The translations under genes were made by a program, and so were the position numbers. From assembly GCF_034929435.1 (NCBI RefSeq), contig NZ_JAYFUM010000001.1:62001-126000 (forward strand): a stretch of DNA of 64,000 nt, given 5' to 3'. The notes beneath the pieces are model-generated. The model did no database searches, was not told the DNA's origin, and was given only the letters and a program-made list of their open reading frames with translations. Within the stretch, counting starts at the first letter, position 1, and every line of letters starts with the position of its first letter. This stretch comes from Arcicella rigui. GTDB lineage: Bacteria > Bacteroidota > Bacteroidia > Cytophagales > Spirosomataceae. Of the stretch, positions 39,659-48,793 are shown one piece after another.

Positions 39659-42022
39659 TCACTTTTTGAGTGTTTTTTCAAAAAGCTTAAAGATTCTCTT
39701 GTACTCGTCCATCCACGAAGTTGGTTCTACAAAACCGTGGTCTTCCATCGGATATGAGGCTAATTCCCAGTTTTCTTTTTTGAGTTCAATCAAACGCTGA
39801 GTAAGGCGAACGACGTCTTGGTAGTGTACATTTACATCTATCATGCCATGACAAATCAACAGGTTTCCTTCCAAACCATCGGCATAATAGATGGGTGAAC
39901 TTTTGCGGTAAGCAAGTGAATCCGTTTGAGGTTCATTCAAAATATTGGCCGTATAAGGATGATTATAAGCCGCCCAATCCGTTACGGGTCTTAGAGCAGC
40001 ACCAGCAGCAAACATTTTTGGTTTGGTAAACATGGCCATCAAGGTAATAAAACCGCCATAAGAACCGCCATAAATACCAACTCGTTTAGGGTCGATGCCT
40101 TGGTTTTCAATCAGCCATCTTACACCATCTACGTGGTCTGACAAATCTTTTCCGCCCATAAATCTGTAAATGCCTGTACGCCAATCTCTACCATAACCTG
40201 CCGAACCACGATAGTCAATATCCAAAACTGTATAGCCATTATCCACCAGCATATTGTGAAACATATATTCACGATAATACTGACTCCACCATTTGTGGGC
40301 ATTCTGTAAATATCCAGCACCATGTACAAAAATTACGGCTGGTTTTTTCCCTTTTTCTCCTTTCGCTTCATACAAACGGGCATATACATCAGAGCCATCT
40401 TTGGTTGGGAAAGTAATGATTTCGGGTTCTCGCCAATTGTACTCTTTAAATTGCTGACTTTGTGATTTAGTGATTTGTGCTGGAGCAGCATTAATGGCAT
40501 TTTCTTGAATATATACTTCCCATGGACGATTGGAATACGAATTCAAATAGGCTAATTTACTTTCATCTGGCGACAACACTACTTGGTTTGCTCCCGACAT
40601 TTTAGTTAAACGTACTCTTTCACCTCCTTCGATAGACATCTTATAAAAATTTTGTTCACCCGGATGCGATTCATTAGAAGTAAAGTAAAAATGCTGTTTA
40701 TCTCTGGATAATTGTAGTGTTTGGATTTCAAAATTGCCTTTGGTCAATTGTTTTTTTGCACCTGTGGCAATATTTACGGTATAAATATGAGAGTAACCGT
40801 CTGCCTCTGACTGATAATAAAGTGTTTGGTTATCTGCTAAAAAGCCGATATTTCCTGAGCTAAAATTAAAGCCAATGCCCGGCCCACCAATCCAAGCTTC
40901 ATCTCTTTGGCGGTCGAGGGTTTGTAGCTGTCGGGTAGCTACATCTAATTTCAAAATCCAACGGTCTTTATTATCTTGGCTTCTCACTACTACCACGCAG
41001 TACTTTCCATCACTCGACCATAATGGGTCATTGAAAATTACTTTACGAGCTTCTACTTTTTTGTTTTTGGTAGTATCTTTTTTAAGATAGTCTTTCAAGT
41101 ACGCAGGTTGCTCAAAAATACCTTCGATTTCTTTCGTAGAAACCTGCAAAGTTGTATCTTTTTTGATGTCATATACCCAAAACTCATAAGAATTTGCTGC
41201 TGCACCCACTTTTGTTCGTCCCGGAATATCTTCTGTAAAGCCAGATTCGGTTACGTAGCTTGGCACAATTGTATTTTTAGTACCCACAGCAGGCTTCGAT
41301 AAGCGATAAGTAACATAATTCTCATCAGGACTCAAGCGAGGGATTTCTACTCTTTTATCTTCAATATAAATTTCTTTGGCTCTTTTCGGAAGGTCTGCTT
41401 TTTCAATAATCGCCTCTTGTTTTTTCTTATCTGCACGTTCTTTGAGTACTTCAAAAAGACTAAGCTGGTCTTTTTTCAACCATTTTTCTTGTTCACTTAG
41501 TTTCGCCTCCACTTTTTTTGTACCAGTCAAAAAATCGGTCAATTGTACCGTCTCGCCACTTTCAAGGTTAAAACTGTATAAATTACTTCCCTTGCTGTAT
41601 ATTACTTTATTTTCTTTTCCATTAAAATGCGGATTACTCTCTACTTCACCAGTATTCGTGATTTGGCGTAATGCCATTGTCTTACAATCTAAAATGTACA
41701 AATCGCCATTTTTTGTAAGTAATTTTTTAGAAAAATCTCTGCTATAAACACCATTGGCAGGAGGGATGGCTCTACGTGCTTGAGGTAAAATTTTAAAAGG
41801 TTTCTTTTCGGTAATAGAAGCACCGTACAAAGAATCTGCCTTATTTCGATAAGGATTCCAGTTGAAGTAAACCATTTTACTGTCTTCCGACCAAAAAATA
41901 GAAGAAGGCAAAGCCCCAATAGTAAATTTTGGGTCTTGCATGATATGCTCAATATTAAGTTGTTGAGCAGAAAGTGTTAAGCAAAAACAATTTAGAAGAA
42001 TTAAAACAATGATTTTTTTCAT
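39659..42022 (-). CDS. S9-family serine peptidase (prolyl oligopeptidase/DPP-like)
   Basis: A 787-residue exported protease. Residues 1-19 are a signal peptide ending in LSAQ. A beta-propeller of WD40-like repeats (about 40-520) precedes the alpha/beta-hydrolase domain. The catalytic serine is in YGGSYGGFITL, the GxSxGG motif of the family; VFVHGAGY is the oxyanion region; the histidine is in PMEDHGF, and the aspartate is expected in LICHGMIDVNVHYQD. Likely periplasmic, removing dipeptides or cutting after proline for peptide nutrition. Transcribed alone. Confidence 0.94.
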   Translation of the reverse strand: MKKIIVLILLNCFCLTLSAQQLNIEHIMQDPKFTIGALPSSIFWSEDSKMVYFNWNPYRNKADSLYGASITEKKPFKILPQARRAIPPANGVYSRDFSKKLLTKNGDLYILDCKTMALRQITNTGEVESNPHFNGKENKVIYSKGSNLYSFNLESGETVQLTDFLTGTKKVEAKLSEQEKWLKKDQLSLFEVLKERADKKKQEAIIEKADLPKRAKEIYIEDKRVEIPRLSPDENYVTYRLSKPAVGTKNTIVPSYVTESGFTEDIPGRTKVGAAANSYEFWVYDIKKDTTLQVSTKEIEGIFEQPAYLKDYLKKDTTKNKKVEARKVIFNDPLWSSDGKYCVVVVRSQDNKDRWILKLDVATRQLQTLDRQRDEAWIGGPGIGFNFSSGNIGFLADNQTLYYQSEADGYSHIYTVNIATGAKKQLTKGNFEIQTLQLSRDKQHFYFTSNESHPGEQNFYKMSIEGGERVRLTKMSGANQVVLSPDESKLAYLNSYSNRPWEVYIQENAINAAPAQITKSQSQQFKEYNWREPEIITFPTKDGSDVYARLYEAKGEKGKKPAVIFVHGAGYLQNAHKWWSQYYREYMFHNMLVDNGYTVLDIDYRGSAGYGRDWRTGIYRFMGGKDLSDHVDGVRWLIENQGIDPKRVGIYGGSYGGFITLMAMFTKPKMFAAGAALRPVTDWAAYNHPYTANILNEPQTDSLAYRKSSPIYYADGLEGNLLICHGMIDVNVHYQDVVRLTQRLIELKKENWELASYPMEDHGFVEPTSWMDEYKRIFKLFEKTLKK

Positions 42023-42250
42023 GCTGATGATTTTTTTTAAACTGTAATTTAGGCAGTTTTATCAACTTTTAAAAACAGCGAATATAAATTGAATGTACTC
42101 AAAACTGAGGAGTATTTCCTTTGATAGAAAAATACTGATTTTTCGGTAGTGAAATTTAGCTTTGAGCCGATTGAAGTAATAAGTGATTTTATATAATTTT
42201 TGACGAAAAGAGTAAAGTATATCTTTAAATAAATCTCTTAAATGAATAAA

Positions 42251-42279
42251 AAAATCCACTCAGGGAATGAGTGGATTTT
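42251..42279. terminator. Orphan hairpin in a divergent region
   Basis: AAAATCCACTC pairs exactly with GAGTGGATTTT around a 7-base loop, with A- and T-rich flanks. No gene ends here, so it may close an unseen short transcript. Confidence 0.55.
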
Positions 42280-42327
42280 ATCTTGATAATTTTTCAAAAA
42301 AATAATTTCAAAAAATACGCTAAAAAA

Positions 42328-42378
42328 AGTAACAATTTCTTAAAATGAAATGTTACTATAATTAGAAAAATTGTTACT
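42328..42378 (+). promoter_or_regulatory. Three AGTAACA/TGTTACT boxes
   Basis: AGTAACAATTT (42328-42338), AAATGTTACT (42348-42357) and AAATTGTTACT (42368-42378) occur at a regular 20-base spacing, in alternating or repeated orientation, 60-110 bases before a small membrane-protein gene. This is the pattern of a cooperative repressor or activator site. Confidence 0.5.
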
Positions 42379-42439
42379 TTTACAATAAGAAATATTTAAG
42401 TATAATTGTAACCACTATTTGCTTAACCACTCAAAAGAC

Positions 42440-42625
42440 ATGAAAAAATACAATCAATTTATGATTTTACAATGGCTTGTTTTTTTGCCATTGATTTTAC
42501 CACTAAGTATCATTTCAGGGATTCTTCAAGGAGTAAAACACGCTGTTCAAGACCTTTTTGAACAAATCATGAACGATGTTTCGCATCCGCTTATTCATGA
42601 AGATAATCCAGATTCTTTTGCTTAA
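42440..42625 (+). CDS. Small membrane protein (61 residues)
   Basis: A hypothetical protein beginning MKKYNQFMILQWLVFLPLIL: one membrane helix (about residues 8-30) and a short soluble tail rich in acidic residues ending NPDSFA. No family is recognised. The ATG at 42440 lies after an organised upstream region with repeated boxes, which supports a real, regulated gene. Its last 35 bases overlap the end of the converging pseudouridine synthase gene. Confidence 0.5.
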   Translation: MKKYNQFMILQWLVFLPLILPLSIISGILQGVKHAVQDLFEQIMNDVSHPLIHEDNPDSFA

Positions 42626-43316
42626 AATCGTCAGGGTCAAGTTCCAAGAACTCCTCCCAAAAAGCATTAGCTGGAACAGCAGCTTTGCAAATAATAGGTT
42701 CTTTTTTGATTGGATGAATAAAATAAACTCTTCTGGCGTGTAAATTAATACTTGCATCTCCGTTGGGGCGGTCAAAGCCATATTTTATATCACCACGAAT
42801 TGGGCAGCCCATTGAAGCAAGTTGAACTCTAATTTGGTGTGGTCTACCAGTGATGGGTTCAACTTCAATCAAAAAATGTTTATTGATTTCGCCCAAGAGT
42901 TTATAGTTTAATTCAGCTTTTTGCGAACCTTTCACTTCAACCTCGTGTGCCGTAACCACATTTTTAGCTTCGTCTTTTACAATCCAATGTACTAACTTGC
43001 CTTTTGCTTCTTTAGGTTTGCGTCTGACAATCGCCCAATACGTTTTCTGAATATCTCTCTTTCTAAACAATTCCATCATTCTTTCTAAACCCTTGGAAGT
43101 ACGGGCAAAAATTACTAAACCACTTACTGGTCTATCAAGACGATGAACAGGATGCAAGAAAACATCACCCGGTTTGTTGTATTGTTTTTTAATATATTCT
43201 TTTACAGCGTCTGTGAGTGTTCTATCACCCGTAGAGTCGCCTTGTACTAATATACCAGCTCTTTTGTTGACAATAATGAGATGATTGTCTTCATAAACTA
43301 CGTGAAAATCTTTCAT
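42591..43316 (-). CDS. RluA-family pseudouridine synthase
   Basis: A 241-residue RNA-modifying enzyme. The catalytic aspartate is in HRLDRPVSGLVIFART, the RluA-family motif; VVYEDNHLIIVNKRAGILVQ is the usual start; GRPHQIRVQLASMGCPIRGD is the later signature. There is no S4 domain, so it is a minimal RluA/TruC-like form; the target (tRNA or 23S rRNA position) cannot be told. Followed on the same strand, upstream, by panB with a 57-base gap. Confidence 0.92.
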   Translation of the reverse strand: MKDFHVVYEDNHLIIVNKRAGILVQGDSTGDRTLTDAVKEYIKKQYNKPGDVFLHPVHRLDRPVSGLVIFARTSKGLERMMELFRKRDIQKTYWAIVRRKPKEAKGKLVHWIVKDEAKNVVTAHEVEVKGSQKAELNYKLLGEINKHFLIEVEPITGRPHQIRVQLASMGCPIRGDIKYGFDRPNGDASINLHARRVYFIHPIKKEPIICKAAVPANAFWEEFLELDPDDFKQKNLDYLHE

Positions 43317-43373
43317 TGTTTTATTATTTTTCGGGTTTTAGTATAAACCACGAATACATTTAATTGTGCTATT

Positions 43374-44189
43374 TTAATAGCTTTCTTTTTCATTAGGGAA
43401 ATCAACCGATTTCACATCTTTAATATACTGTGAAATAGCATCATTCATAATACCATCTAAGTCTGCGTATCTTCTCAAGAATCGTGGTTTAAAATCTTTA
43501 TTGATTCCGAGCATATCATGAATAACTAAAATTTGCCCATCTGCATCTGGTCCAGCCCCAATACCCACAGTAGGAATTGAGATACTTTCAGATACTTTTT
43601 TGGTAAGTGCTGACGGGATTTTTTCTAAAACAACGCCAAAAGCACCAATTTCATCCAACATTTTAGCATCTTCAATTAGTTTTTGAGCTTCAATTTCTTC
43701 TTTTGCTCTAACGTTATAAGTACCAAATTTATAAATCGACTGAGGAGTAAGTCCTAAGTGTCCCATTACAGGAATACCAGCACTTAAAACTCTTAGAATA
43801 GATTCTTTGATTTCTGAACCACCTTCCATTTTTACAGCATGACCTCCCGACTCTTTCATAATTCTAATAGCCGAACGTAAAGCTTCAGAAGAATTTCCTT
43901 GATAAGAACCAAAAGGAATATCAACCACCACTAAAGCTCTTTTAACAGCCTTAACCACAGAATTGGCATGGTAAATCATTTGGTCGAGCGTAATAGGAAG
44001 AGTTGTTTCATGCCCAGCCATTACATTAGAGGCCGAATCGCCAACAAGGATTAAATCAATTCCTGCGGCATCAACGATTCTTGCCATAGAGTAGTCGTAA
44101 GCCGTAAGGCAAGAGATTTTCTCACCTCTATTTTTCATTTCTTGTAAGATATGTGTAGTAATTCTCTTGATTTCGTTATTTGCTGGCAT
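43374..44189 (-). CDS. panB: 3-methyl-2-oxobutanoate hydroxymethyltransferase
   Basis: A 271-residue TIM-barrel enzyme of pantothenate synthesis that makes ketopantoate from alpha-ketoisovalerate and methylene-tetrahydrofolate. Features: CLTAYDYSMARIVDAAGIDLILVGDSASNVMAG with the metal-binding aspartate, DIPFGSYQ, AVKMEGG with the catalytic region, VMGHLGLTPQSI and TVGIGAGPDADGQILV. Complete and typical in length. Probably transcribed with the pseudouridine synthase gene. Confidence 0.97.
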   Translation of the reverse strand: MPANNEIKRITTHILQEMKNRGEKISCLTAYDYSMARIVDAAGIDLILVGDSASNVMAGHETTLPITLDQMIYHANSVVKAVKRALVVVDIPFGSYQGNSSEALRSAIRIMKESGGHAVKMEGGSEIKESILRVLSAGIPVMGHLGLTPQSIYKFGTYNVRAKEEIEAQKLIEDAKMLDEIGAFGVVLEKIPSALTKKVSESISIPTVGIGAGPDADGQILVIHDMLGINKDFKPRFLRRYADLDGIMNDAISQYIKDVKSVDFPNEKESY

Positions 44190-44544
44190 GGTTTTTATTG
44201 ATTAGCAATGATGAGTCATTAATAGACGATAAATACTTGTAATAAATTTTAAAACAAATTAACAAAGGGTAACTATTTGATTGTTAGGAAGTTTTATTTT
44301 TTTTGAGTCATCCCTGAGTTAATTCGACACCACCGATTTTAAAATTGTGTACAAATTTAAGATTTATTAGTCTGTAAAATAGGTTTCAAATCAATAGATT
44401 GATTTTTTTTTAGAAAATATGGCTTTTTCACTGTAATTTTAGCGATTAGTTCGACTAAAATCAGTATTTTTACCATAGAAAATTTATACAGTTGTAATTA
44501 AATCTATTTTAGTCCCAGTCATTTATACTTAAATCAAACAAGTT
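44190..44544. other. Divergent intergenic region with repeated ATTTTAGTC boxes
   Basis: These 355 bases between panB and the rightward secreted-protein gene contain no gene. ATTTTAG (44436-44442), its complement in GACTAAAAT (44453-44461) and ATTTTAGTC (44506-44514) form two overlapping inverted repeats within 80 bases of the rightward start codon and may be regulatory. No clear TAnnTTTG element was found. Confidence 0.4.
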
Positions 44545-46263
44545 ATGAAGCAGCTTTTTTCAAAAAAAAGTCTATTGCCAAATAAGTCAGCCCAAATAGG
44601 ATTGGGGTTATTGACTTGTTTAGCACTAAGCCATTTGTCGATAGGGCAAGGCTCTACGTCAAGTACTAAACCTACAATTGTTAGTACAGTTACAGACAAC
44701 GGAATTGTAACTACAACTTATTCAAACGGACAGGTAGTAAAAACTGTTGCCGATGGATATTATCTGGATTCGGCATTTTATAAAAATGCTAACGTATTAA
44801 AGGCAACCCACGCAAAAAGATATTGGAAAGTTACTGATAGAGTTGGTATTTCTGTACCAGTAGGTAATGATGATAATGGCAAAGATGTAACAATGTTTTT
44901 GAAACCTGGCGTTTATAATTCACTTTCTGTGACTCACTTTTGGGGAGGATTTGGATTAGGACTTACAGGTGGTTATCAAAACTTTAAAGTTGGAGATGAT
45001 TACAGTGGTCCAGATGGTTTGATTTACAAAAACTTCAATAGTTTGTTATCAACAGGAAGAATTCCAGCAAACTCAAAGTTACTTTACGATAAAGTTTCGA
45101 GTATGGAAGATTTCTATATCTTCGTTGGTCCTTCTTTTGCATTGCCAATTGGTAAAAAGCTTGAAATCGACCTTGATTTACGTGGAGGTTTAATTAATAC
45201 TTCTGCTCCAAGATTTGGCGGTTATCTTCAAGATGGAAACTTTGGTGCTCAAGAGTTAATTTTTAGAATGAACTCTTCAGCGTCTAAAAATAAGTTAGGA
45301 GGTCTTGTTGGTTTAGATTTATTATATAAATTGTCTCCAAGATGGGCTTTAGGTGCTAACGTTCAAGGATTTATTACAAAAACACCTTTCACAACGACTG
45401 GACAAGACTTAATGCCAGGTTCGACAAAAACCTTGACAAAAGAAGACGTAGCAACACATGGTGGCTATAATATTGGTCTTTCGTTATCACACGTGTTCGG
45501 TGAAGAGAAGAGCAAAACAGTTTATACATTGTTACCTCCACCACCTGCACCAGTTGTAGCTTATGCTCCAACTTTGTTAGGAGTAAATGGAAAAATGTTT
45601 GATTATAAATCTACGGAAGTACCTGCATTCAAGTGGAAAAGTAATTCACCAAATCCAGAGCAAGAAGAGTATTTATTCAAATTGTACAAAGCTGATGGTA
45701 CTCAAACACCAATTTATCAGCAAACTACTAAAAACAACAGCTTGACTTTACCTAACAACGTTGTTTTATCTAATGGTGATGAATGTAGCTTCTACTATTA
45801 TACAGTACAATCAGTAGTTCAGAACAAGCATTTCTCTGAAGCATCTTCTGCAAGTTTTGGTTACAAAGCTAAACCAGCACCAGCTGTATTCGGAGCAACA
45901 AGACCAGTTGAAGACCAGTACATGTTTAAAGTATTCGGAGGAAAATCTGCTCCAGCGAAAAAAGCTACTAAAGCTCGTCGTAAAGCAGTGAAACCAGTAG
46001 CTGTTGCTCAGCCTAAGAAATTAGTACCTCGTAGAAAAGCAAAACCTGCAAACGATTATGTAAACTACGAAAACGTAACAACTGATCCGAAGGTGAAATG
46101 GCCAGCAGACCTTCCGCTACCTAAGAATCCTTCAATCTATGAATATGAAGTACAACGCTTGAACCCAGGTGATTGTAAACCAACTGGTACTGTGGCTAAA
46201 TATAAATTCTATATTGACCCTAAACATCCAGATGATATTCGTATTCTTCCAAATAAGAAATAA
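44545..46263 (+). CDS. Secreted multi-domain protein with barrel-like and basic Pro-rich parts
   Basis: A 572-residue protein of unrecognised family. A long signal peptide ends near SIGQG (about residue 36). Residues 75-320 look like an outer-membrane-type beta-barrel or adhesin: many alternating strands (WGGFGLGLTGGYQNF, FYIFVGPSFALPIGKK, RWALGANVQGF). A proline hinge (LLPPPPAPVVAY, about 333-344) leads to an Ig/fibronectin-like domain (about 350-455), then a very basic segment (KKATKARRKAVKP, PKKLVPRRKAKP) and a final domain (about 510-570). The basic segment suggests peptidoglycan, LPS or nucleic-acid contact. No T9SS domain is visible. The function is unknown. Confidence 0.7.
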   Translation: MKQLFSKKSLLPNKSAQIGLGLLTCLALSHLSIGQGSTSSTKPTIVSTVTDNGIVTTTYSNGQVVKTVADGYYLDSAFYKNANVLKATHAKRYWKVTDRVGISVPVGNDDNGKDVTMFLKPGVYNSLSVTHFWGGFGLGLTGGYQNFKVGDDYSGPDGLIYKNFNSLLSTGRIPANSKLLYDKVSSMEDFYIFVGPSFALPIGKKLEIDLDLRGGLINTSAPRFGGYLQDGNFGAQELIFRMNSSASKNKLGGLVGLDLLYKLSPRWALGANVQGFITKTPFTTTGQDLMPGSTKTLTKEDVATHGGYNIGLSLSHVFGEEKSKTVYTLLPPPPAPVVAYAPTLLGVNGKMFDYKSTEVPAFKWKSNSPNPEQEEYLFKLYKADGTQTPIYQQTTKNNSLTLPNNVVLSNGDECSFYYYTVQSVVQNKHFSEASSASFGYKAKPAPAVFGATRPVEDQYMFKVFGGKSAPAKKATKARRKAVKPVAVAQPKKLVPRRKAKPANDYVNYENVTTDPKVKWPADLPLPKNPSIYEYEVQRLNPGDCKPTGTVAKYKFYIDPKHPDDIRILPNKK

Positions 46264-46280
46264 TCATTCTTAATAAGAAT

Positions 46281-46317
46281 AAAAAAGCTCTTCAATCATT
46301 GATTGAAGAGCTTTTTT
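46281..46317 (+). terminator. Terminator of the secreted-protein gene
   Basis: AAAAAAGCTCTTCAATC pairs exactly with its complement around a 3-base loop and ends in a T-run. Confidence 0.9.
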
Positions 46318-46422
46318 ATTGAATTTTAATTCTCAAAAGAACAAACTTTAAAAGTTCTACGTTAAACTTGTAACTCAATCAACACGGTTTGGGCATTAAT
46401 TTTTCAAAAGTATAAAGCAATA

Positions 46423-47970
46423 ATGCAAATACATCAACTCCCTTTAGAGAGCGTACATCAATTTTCGCCTCTTTTCTTAGACTTCATCAGTAAATCCCCT
46501 AAAACAAGCGATTTTTACTTAAATTATCCAGATATTCAAGGATTCAAAGAGCAATTGAACGCTAAAAGATTTGATGTAGAAAAAAGACAAATATTAGTAG
46601 AGGTTTTAAAAGAACAATATGCTTCACTTGCTCATAAACCCAATATTGATATTCTTTTAGACGAAAATACATTTACCGTAACAACTGGGCATCAATTGAA
46701 TATCTTCACTGGGCCTTTGTATGTGGTTTATAAATTAATAACTGTAATTAATTTAGCAAAAGCATTAAAAGAAGCCTTTCCTGCTTACAACTTTGTGCCA
46801 GTGTATTGGATGGCAACTGAAGACCATGATTTTGCTGAAATCAATCATTTTTCGCTATTTGGGAAAAAATTAGCTTGGGAAACATCACAAGCTGGTGCTG
46901 TTGGAAGGATGAATCCAAAGGAATTGGAGAGCTTGATTCTTGAAATGTCTGAATGTCCTGCGGTTTTTAAAGATGCTTACTTGAATAACGAAACTTTGGC
47001 AAATGCAGCTCGATGTTACGCCAATGAATTGTTTGGTCAGCAAGGACTCATTTGTATTGATGCTGATAATCGTGCATTGAAAAAAATATTTACACCTGTT
47101 ATTAAGAACGATTTATTACAACACTCTGCTTTTGATTTGGTTTCAAGTACAACAAAAGAGCTTGAAAATTTAGGCTACAAAACCCAAATCTCTCCCCGTG
47201 AAATCAACTTCTTTTATTTAACCGACGGATTACGTGAACGTATTGTTCGGGAAGGGAATACTTATAAAGTACTCAATACCACACTGGAATATACTCAGGA
47301 AGAAATATTGGATTTATTGGCAAATGAACCCGAAAAGTTTAGCCCCAATGTAGTATTACGCCCTGTGTATGAAGAAGTAATACTTCCAAATTTAGCCTAT
47401 ATTGGTGGGCCTTCGGAAGTACCTTATTGGTTGCAATTAAAGGCTATTTTTGATTTTCATCAAGTAGCTTTTCCGATTCTTATGCCTCGGAATTTTGCTT
47501 TGGTTGTGAATAAAGCGACAGCTAAAAGAATGGAAAAATTGGACTTATCTGTTGCTGACTTATTTTTAGATGAAGTAAGTTTAAAGAAAAGCTTCGTAGA
47601 AAAACACTCAGAGAATAGTTTAAGTTTATCAGAACAAAGTAATGAGTTTGTTCAAATTTTTGAGGAGATTTTAGCTAAAGCAGTAAAGATTGATAAAACA
47701 CTGGAAGGTGCAGTAAAAGGTGAGCAGCAAAAGCTATTAAACGCAGTTGAAAACTTAGAAAAGAGAATAAAAAAAGCTGAGGAGAGAAATCATGAAACAG
47801 AAGTAAATCAATTGCTGGGCGTGAAACAGAAACTTTTCCCGAATGGCACTCCGCAAGAGAGGTCTGAGAATTTCCTGAATTTCTTTTTGAACAATCCTGA
47901 GTTTCTCATCCAAATTTCAGAAGTATTCGACCCGCTGAATTTTAAGTTTTACGTACTGATTGAGGAATAA
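46423..47970 (+). CDS. bshC: Bacillithiol biosynthesis cysteine-adding enzyme BshC
   Basis: A 515-residue enzyme thought to add cysteine to GlcN-malate in the last step of bacillithiol synthesis. The core resembles aminoacyl-tRNA-synthetase-like folds: VTTGHQLNIFTGPLYVVYK and PVYWMATEDHDFAEI are the hallmark segments, followed by YIGGPSEVPYWLQLK. A long coiled coil (about residues 415-465) leads to the C-terminal helix ending NFKFYVLIEE. Length is slightly below the Bacillus form. It implies a bacillithiol-based thiol redox system; the partner genes bshA and bshB are not here. Confidence 0.95.
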   Translation: MQIHQLPLESVHQFSPLFLDFISKSPKTSDFYLNYPDIQGFKEQLNAKRFDVEKRQILVEVLKEQYASLAHKPNIDILLDENTFTVTTGHQLNIFTGPLYVVYKLITVINLAKALKEAFPAYNFVPVYWMATEDHDFAEINHFSLFGKKLAWETSQAGAVGRMNPKELESLILEMSECPAVFKDAYLNNETLANAARCYANELFGQQGLICIDADNRALKKIFTPVIKNDLLQHSAFDLVSSTTKELENLGYKTQISPREINFFYLTDGLRERIVREGNTYKVLNTTLEYTQEEILDLLANEPEKFSPNVVLRPVYEEVILPNLAYIGGPSEVPYWLQLKAIFDFHQVAFPILMPRNFALVVNKATAKRMEKLDLSVADLFLDEVSLKKSFVEKHSENSLSLSEQSNEFVQIFEEILAKAVKIDKTLEGAVKGEQQKLLNAVENLEKRIKKAEERNHETEVNQLLGVKQKLFPNGTPQERSENFLNFFLNNPEFLIQISEVFDPLNFKFYVLIEE

Positions 47971-47972
47971 AT

Positions 47973-48003
47973 AAAAAGTCGAACTTACAAGTTCGACTTT
48001 TTT
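47973..48003 (+). terminator. Terminator of bshC
   Basis: AAAAAGTCGAACTT pairs with AAGTTCGACTTTTT around a 3-base loop. Confidence 0.9.
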
Positions 48004-48036
48004 GTTGAAGGTCTTTTAGGAAGAGGTAACCGAAAA

Positions 48037-48504
48037 TCAAGGAATAGGTAATACTTTACTTTCTTTAAAAGTAGAAAGAATCACCATGGTTTGTGTTCCT
48101 GCTACTTCTTCAATTTCATTGATTTTTTCTAACATTAATTTTTGATATGACGCAATATCTTTGGCAATAATTTTAAGAAGGAAATCTCCTGAACCCGTTA
48201 CGTGGTGGCATTCGATAACTTCTGGAATTTGATTGATTTGAGCAACAAATGACTCTGTAACCTGTTTCTTGTGTCCGATTAATGTTACTGTTACAAAAGT
48301 AGTAACACCCAAACCTACCTTTTCACGGTTGAGTTGGGCATGGTAGCTTTCAATAATACCAGCAGTTTCTAATTTTTTTACACGTTCAAGTGTTGGAGCA
48401 GGTGATAGCCCTATTTCTTTTGATAATTGAGCATTAGTAATTTTTGCATTCTGTTGCAAAATTTCTAAAACTTTATGGTCAATTTGATCTAATTTAATAC
48501 TCAT
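48037..48504 (-). CDS. Lrp/AsnC-family transcriptional regulator
   Basis: A 155-residue feast/famine regulator. The N-terminal helix-turn-helix is LDQIDHKVLEILQQNAKITNAQLSKEIGLSPAPTLERVKKLE; the C-terminal ligand-sensing RAM domain has VIECHHVTGSGDFLLKI, the segment that binds amino acids. Length and architecture are typical. Its own leader carries a hairpin with a T-rich tail, listed separately. Confidence 0.94.
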   Translation of the reverse strand: MSIKLDQIDHKVLEILQQNAKITNAQLSKEIGLSPAPTLERVKKLETAGIIESYHAQLNREKVGLGVTTFVTVTLIGHKKQVTESFVAQINQIPEVIECHHVTGSGDFLLKIIAKDIASYQKLMLEKINEIEEVAGTQTMVILSTFKESKVLPIP

Positions 48505-48535
48505 TTCTTAAAGAGTTTAGAATTGATGAAAACGA

Positions 48536-48561
48536 AAAACACCATTGATAAATTCAATGGT
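48536..48561 (-). promoter_or_regulatory. Attenuator-like hairpin in the Lrp gene leader
   Basis: On the minus strand ACCATTGA and TCAATGGT pair around a 5-base AT-rich loop, followed by GTTTTTCG, about 32 bases before the start codon and after the -7 element at 48621-48628. Confidence 0.4.
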
Positions 48562-48620
48562 TTTTCAATATTACATGATTGTTAAATTGAGTGATTGTTT
48601 CTATGAAAGGAAATACAATG

Positions 48621-48628
48621 CAAATCTA
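48621..48628 (-). promoter_or_regulatory. Promoter -7 element of the Lrp gene
   Basis: TAGATTTG on the minus strand, giving a leader of about 110 bases. Inverted repeats (TAGCTTTT/AAAAGCTA and TTTGTA/TACAAA, within 48629-48674) just upstream may be an autoregulatory site. Confidence 0.45.
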
Positions 48629-48793
48629 ATAGCTTTTCAGTAGATTTTGTAAAAAATTCTACAAAAAAGCTAAATTTTAGAATAATATTTTTATTAAACG
48701 GTAAAATCAGTAGAATATGTTAAGTTAATTTTGATAAAACAAAATTTGTAATGCCAAGATTAAAAATCTTAACAGAATATTATTTGGTACTAA

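Larger units (their letters stand above)
42023..42439. other. Divergent intergenic region with hairpin and repeated boxes
   Basis: No convincing gene was seen in these 417 bases. They hold a hairpin at 42251-42279 and three TGTTACT-type boxes at 42328-42378, both listed separately. An open frame on the minus strand at 42062-42259 was rejected. Confidence 0.5.

Noticed and set aside
42062..42259. Minus-strand open frame of 65 residues before the S9 peptidase gene
   Set aside because: Composition is that of translated AT-rich intergenic DNA (Phe/Ile/Lys/Tyr runs), it overlaps the orphan hairpin, and no family is recognised.
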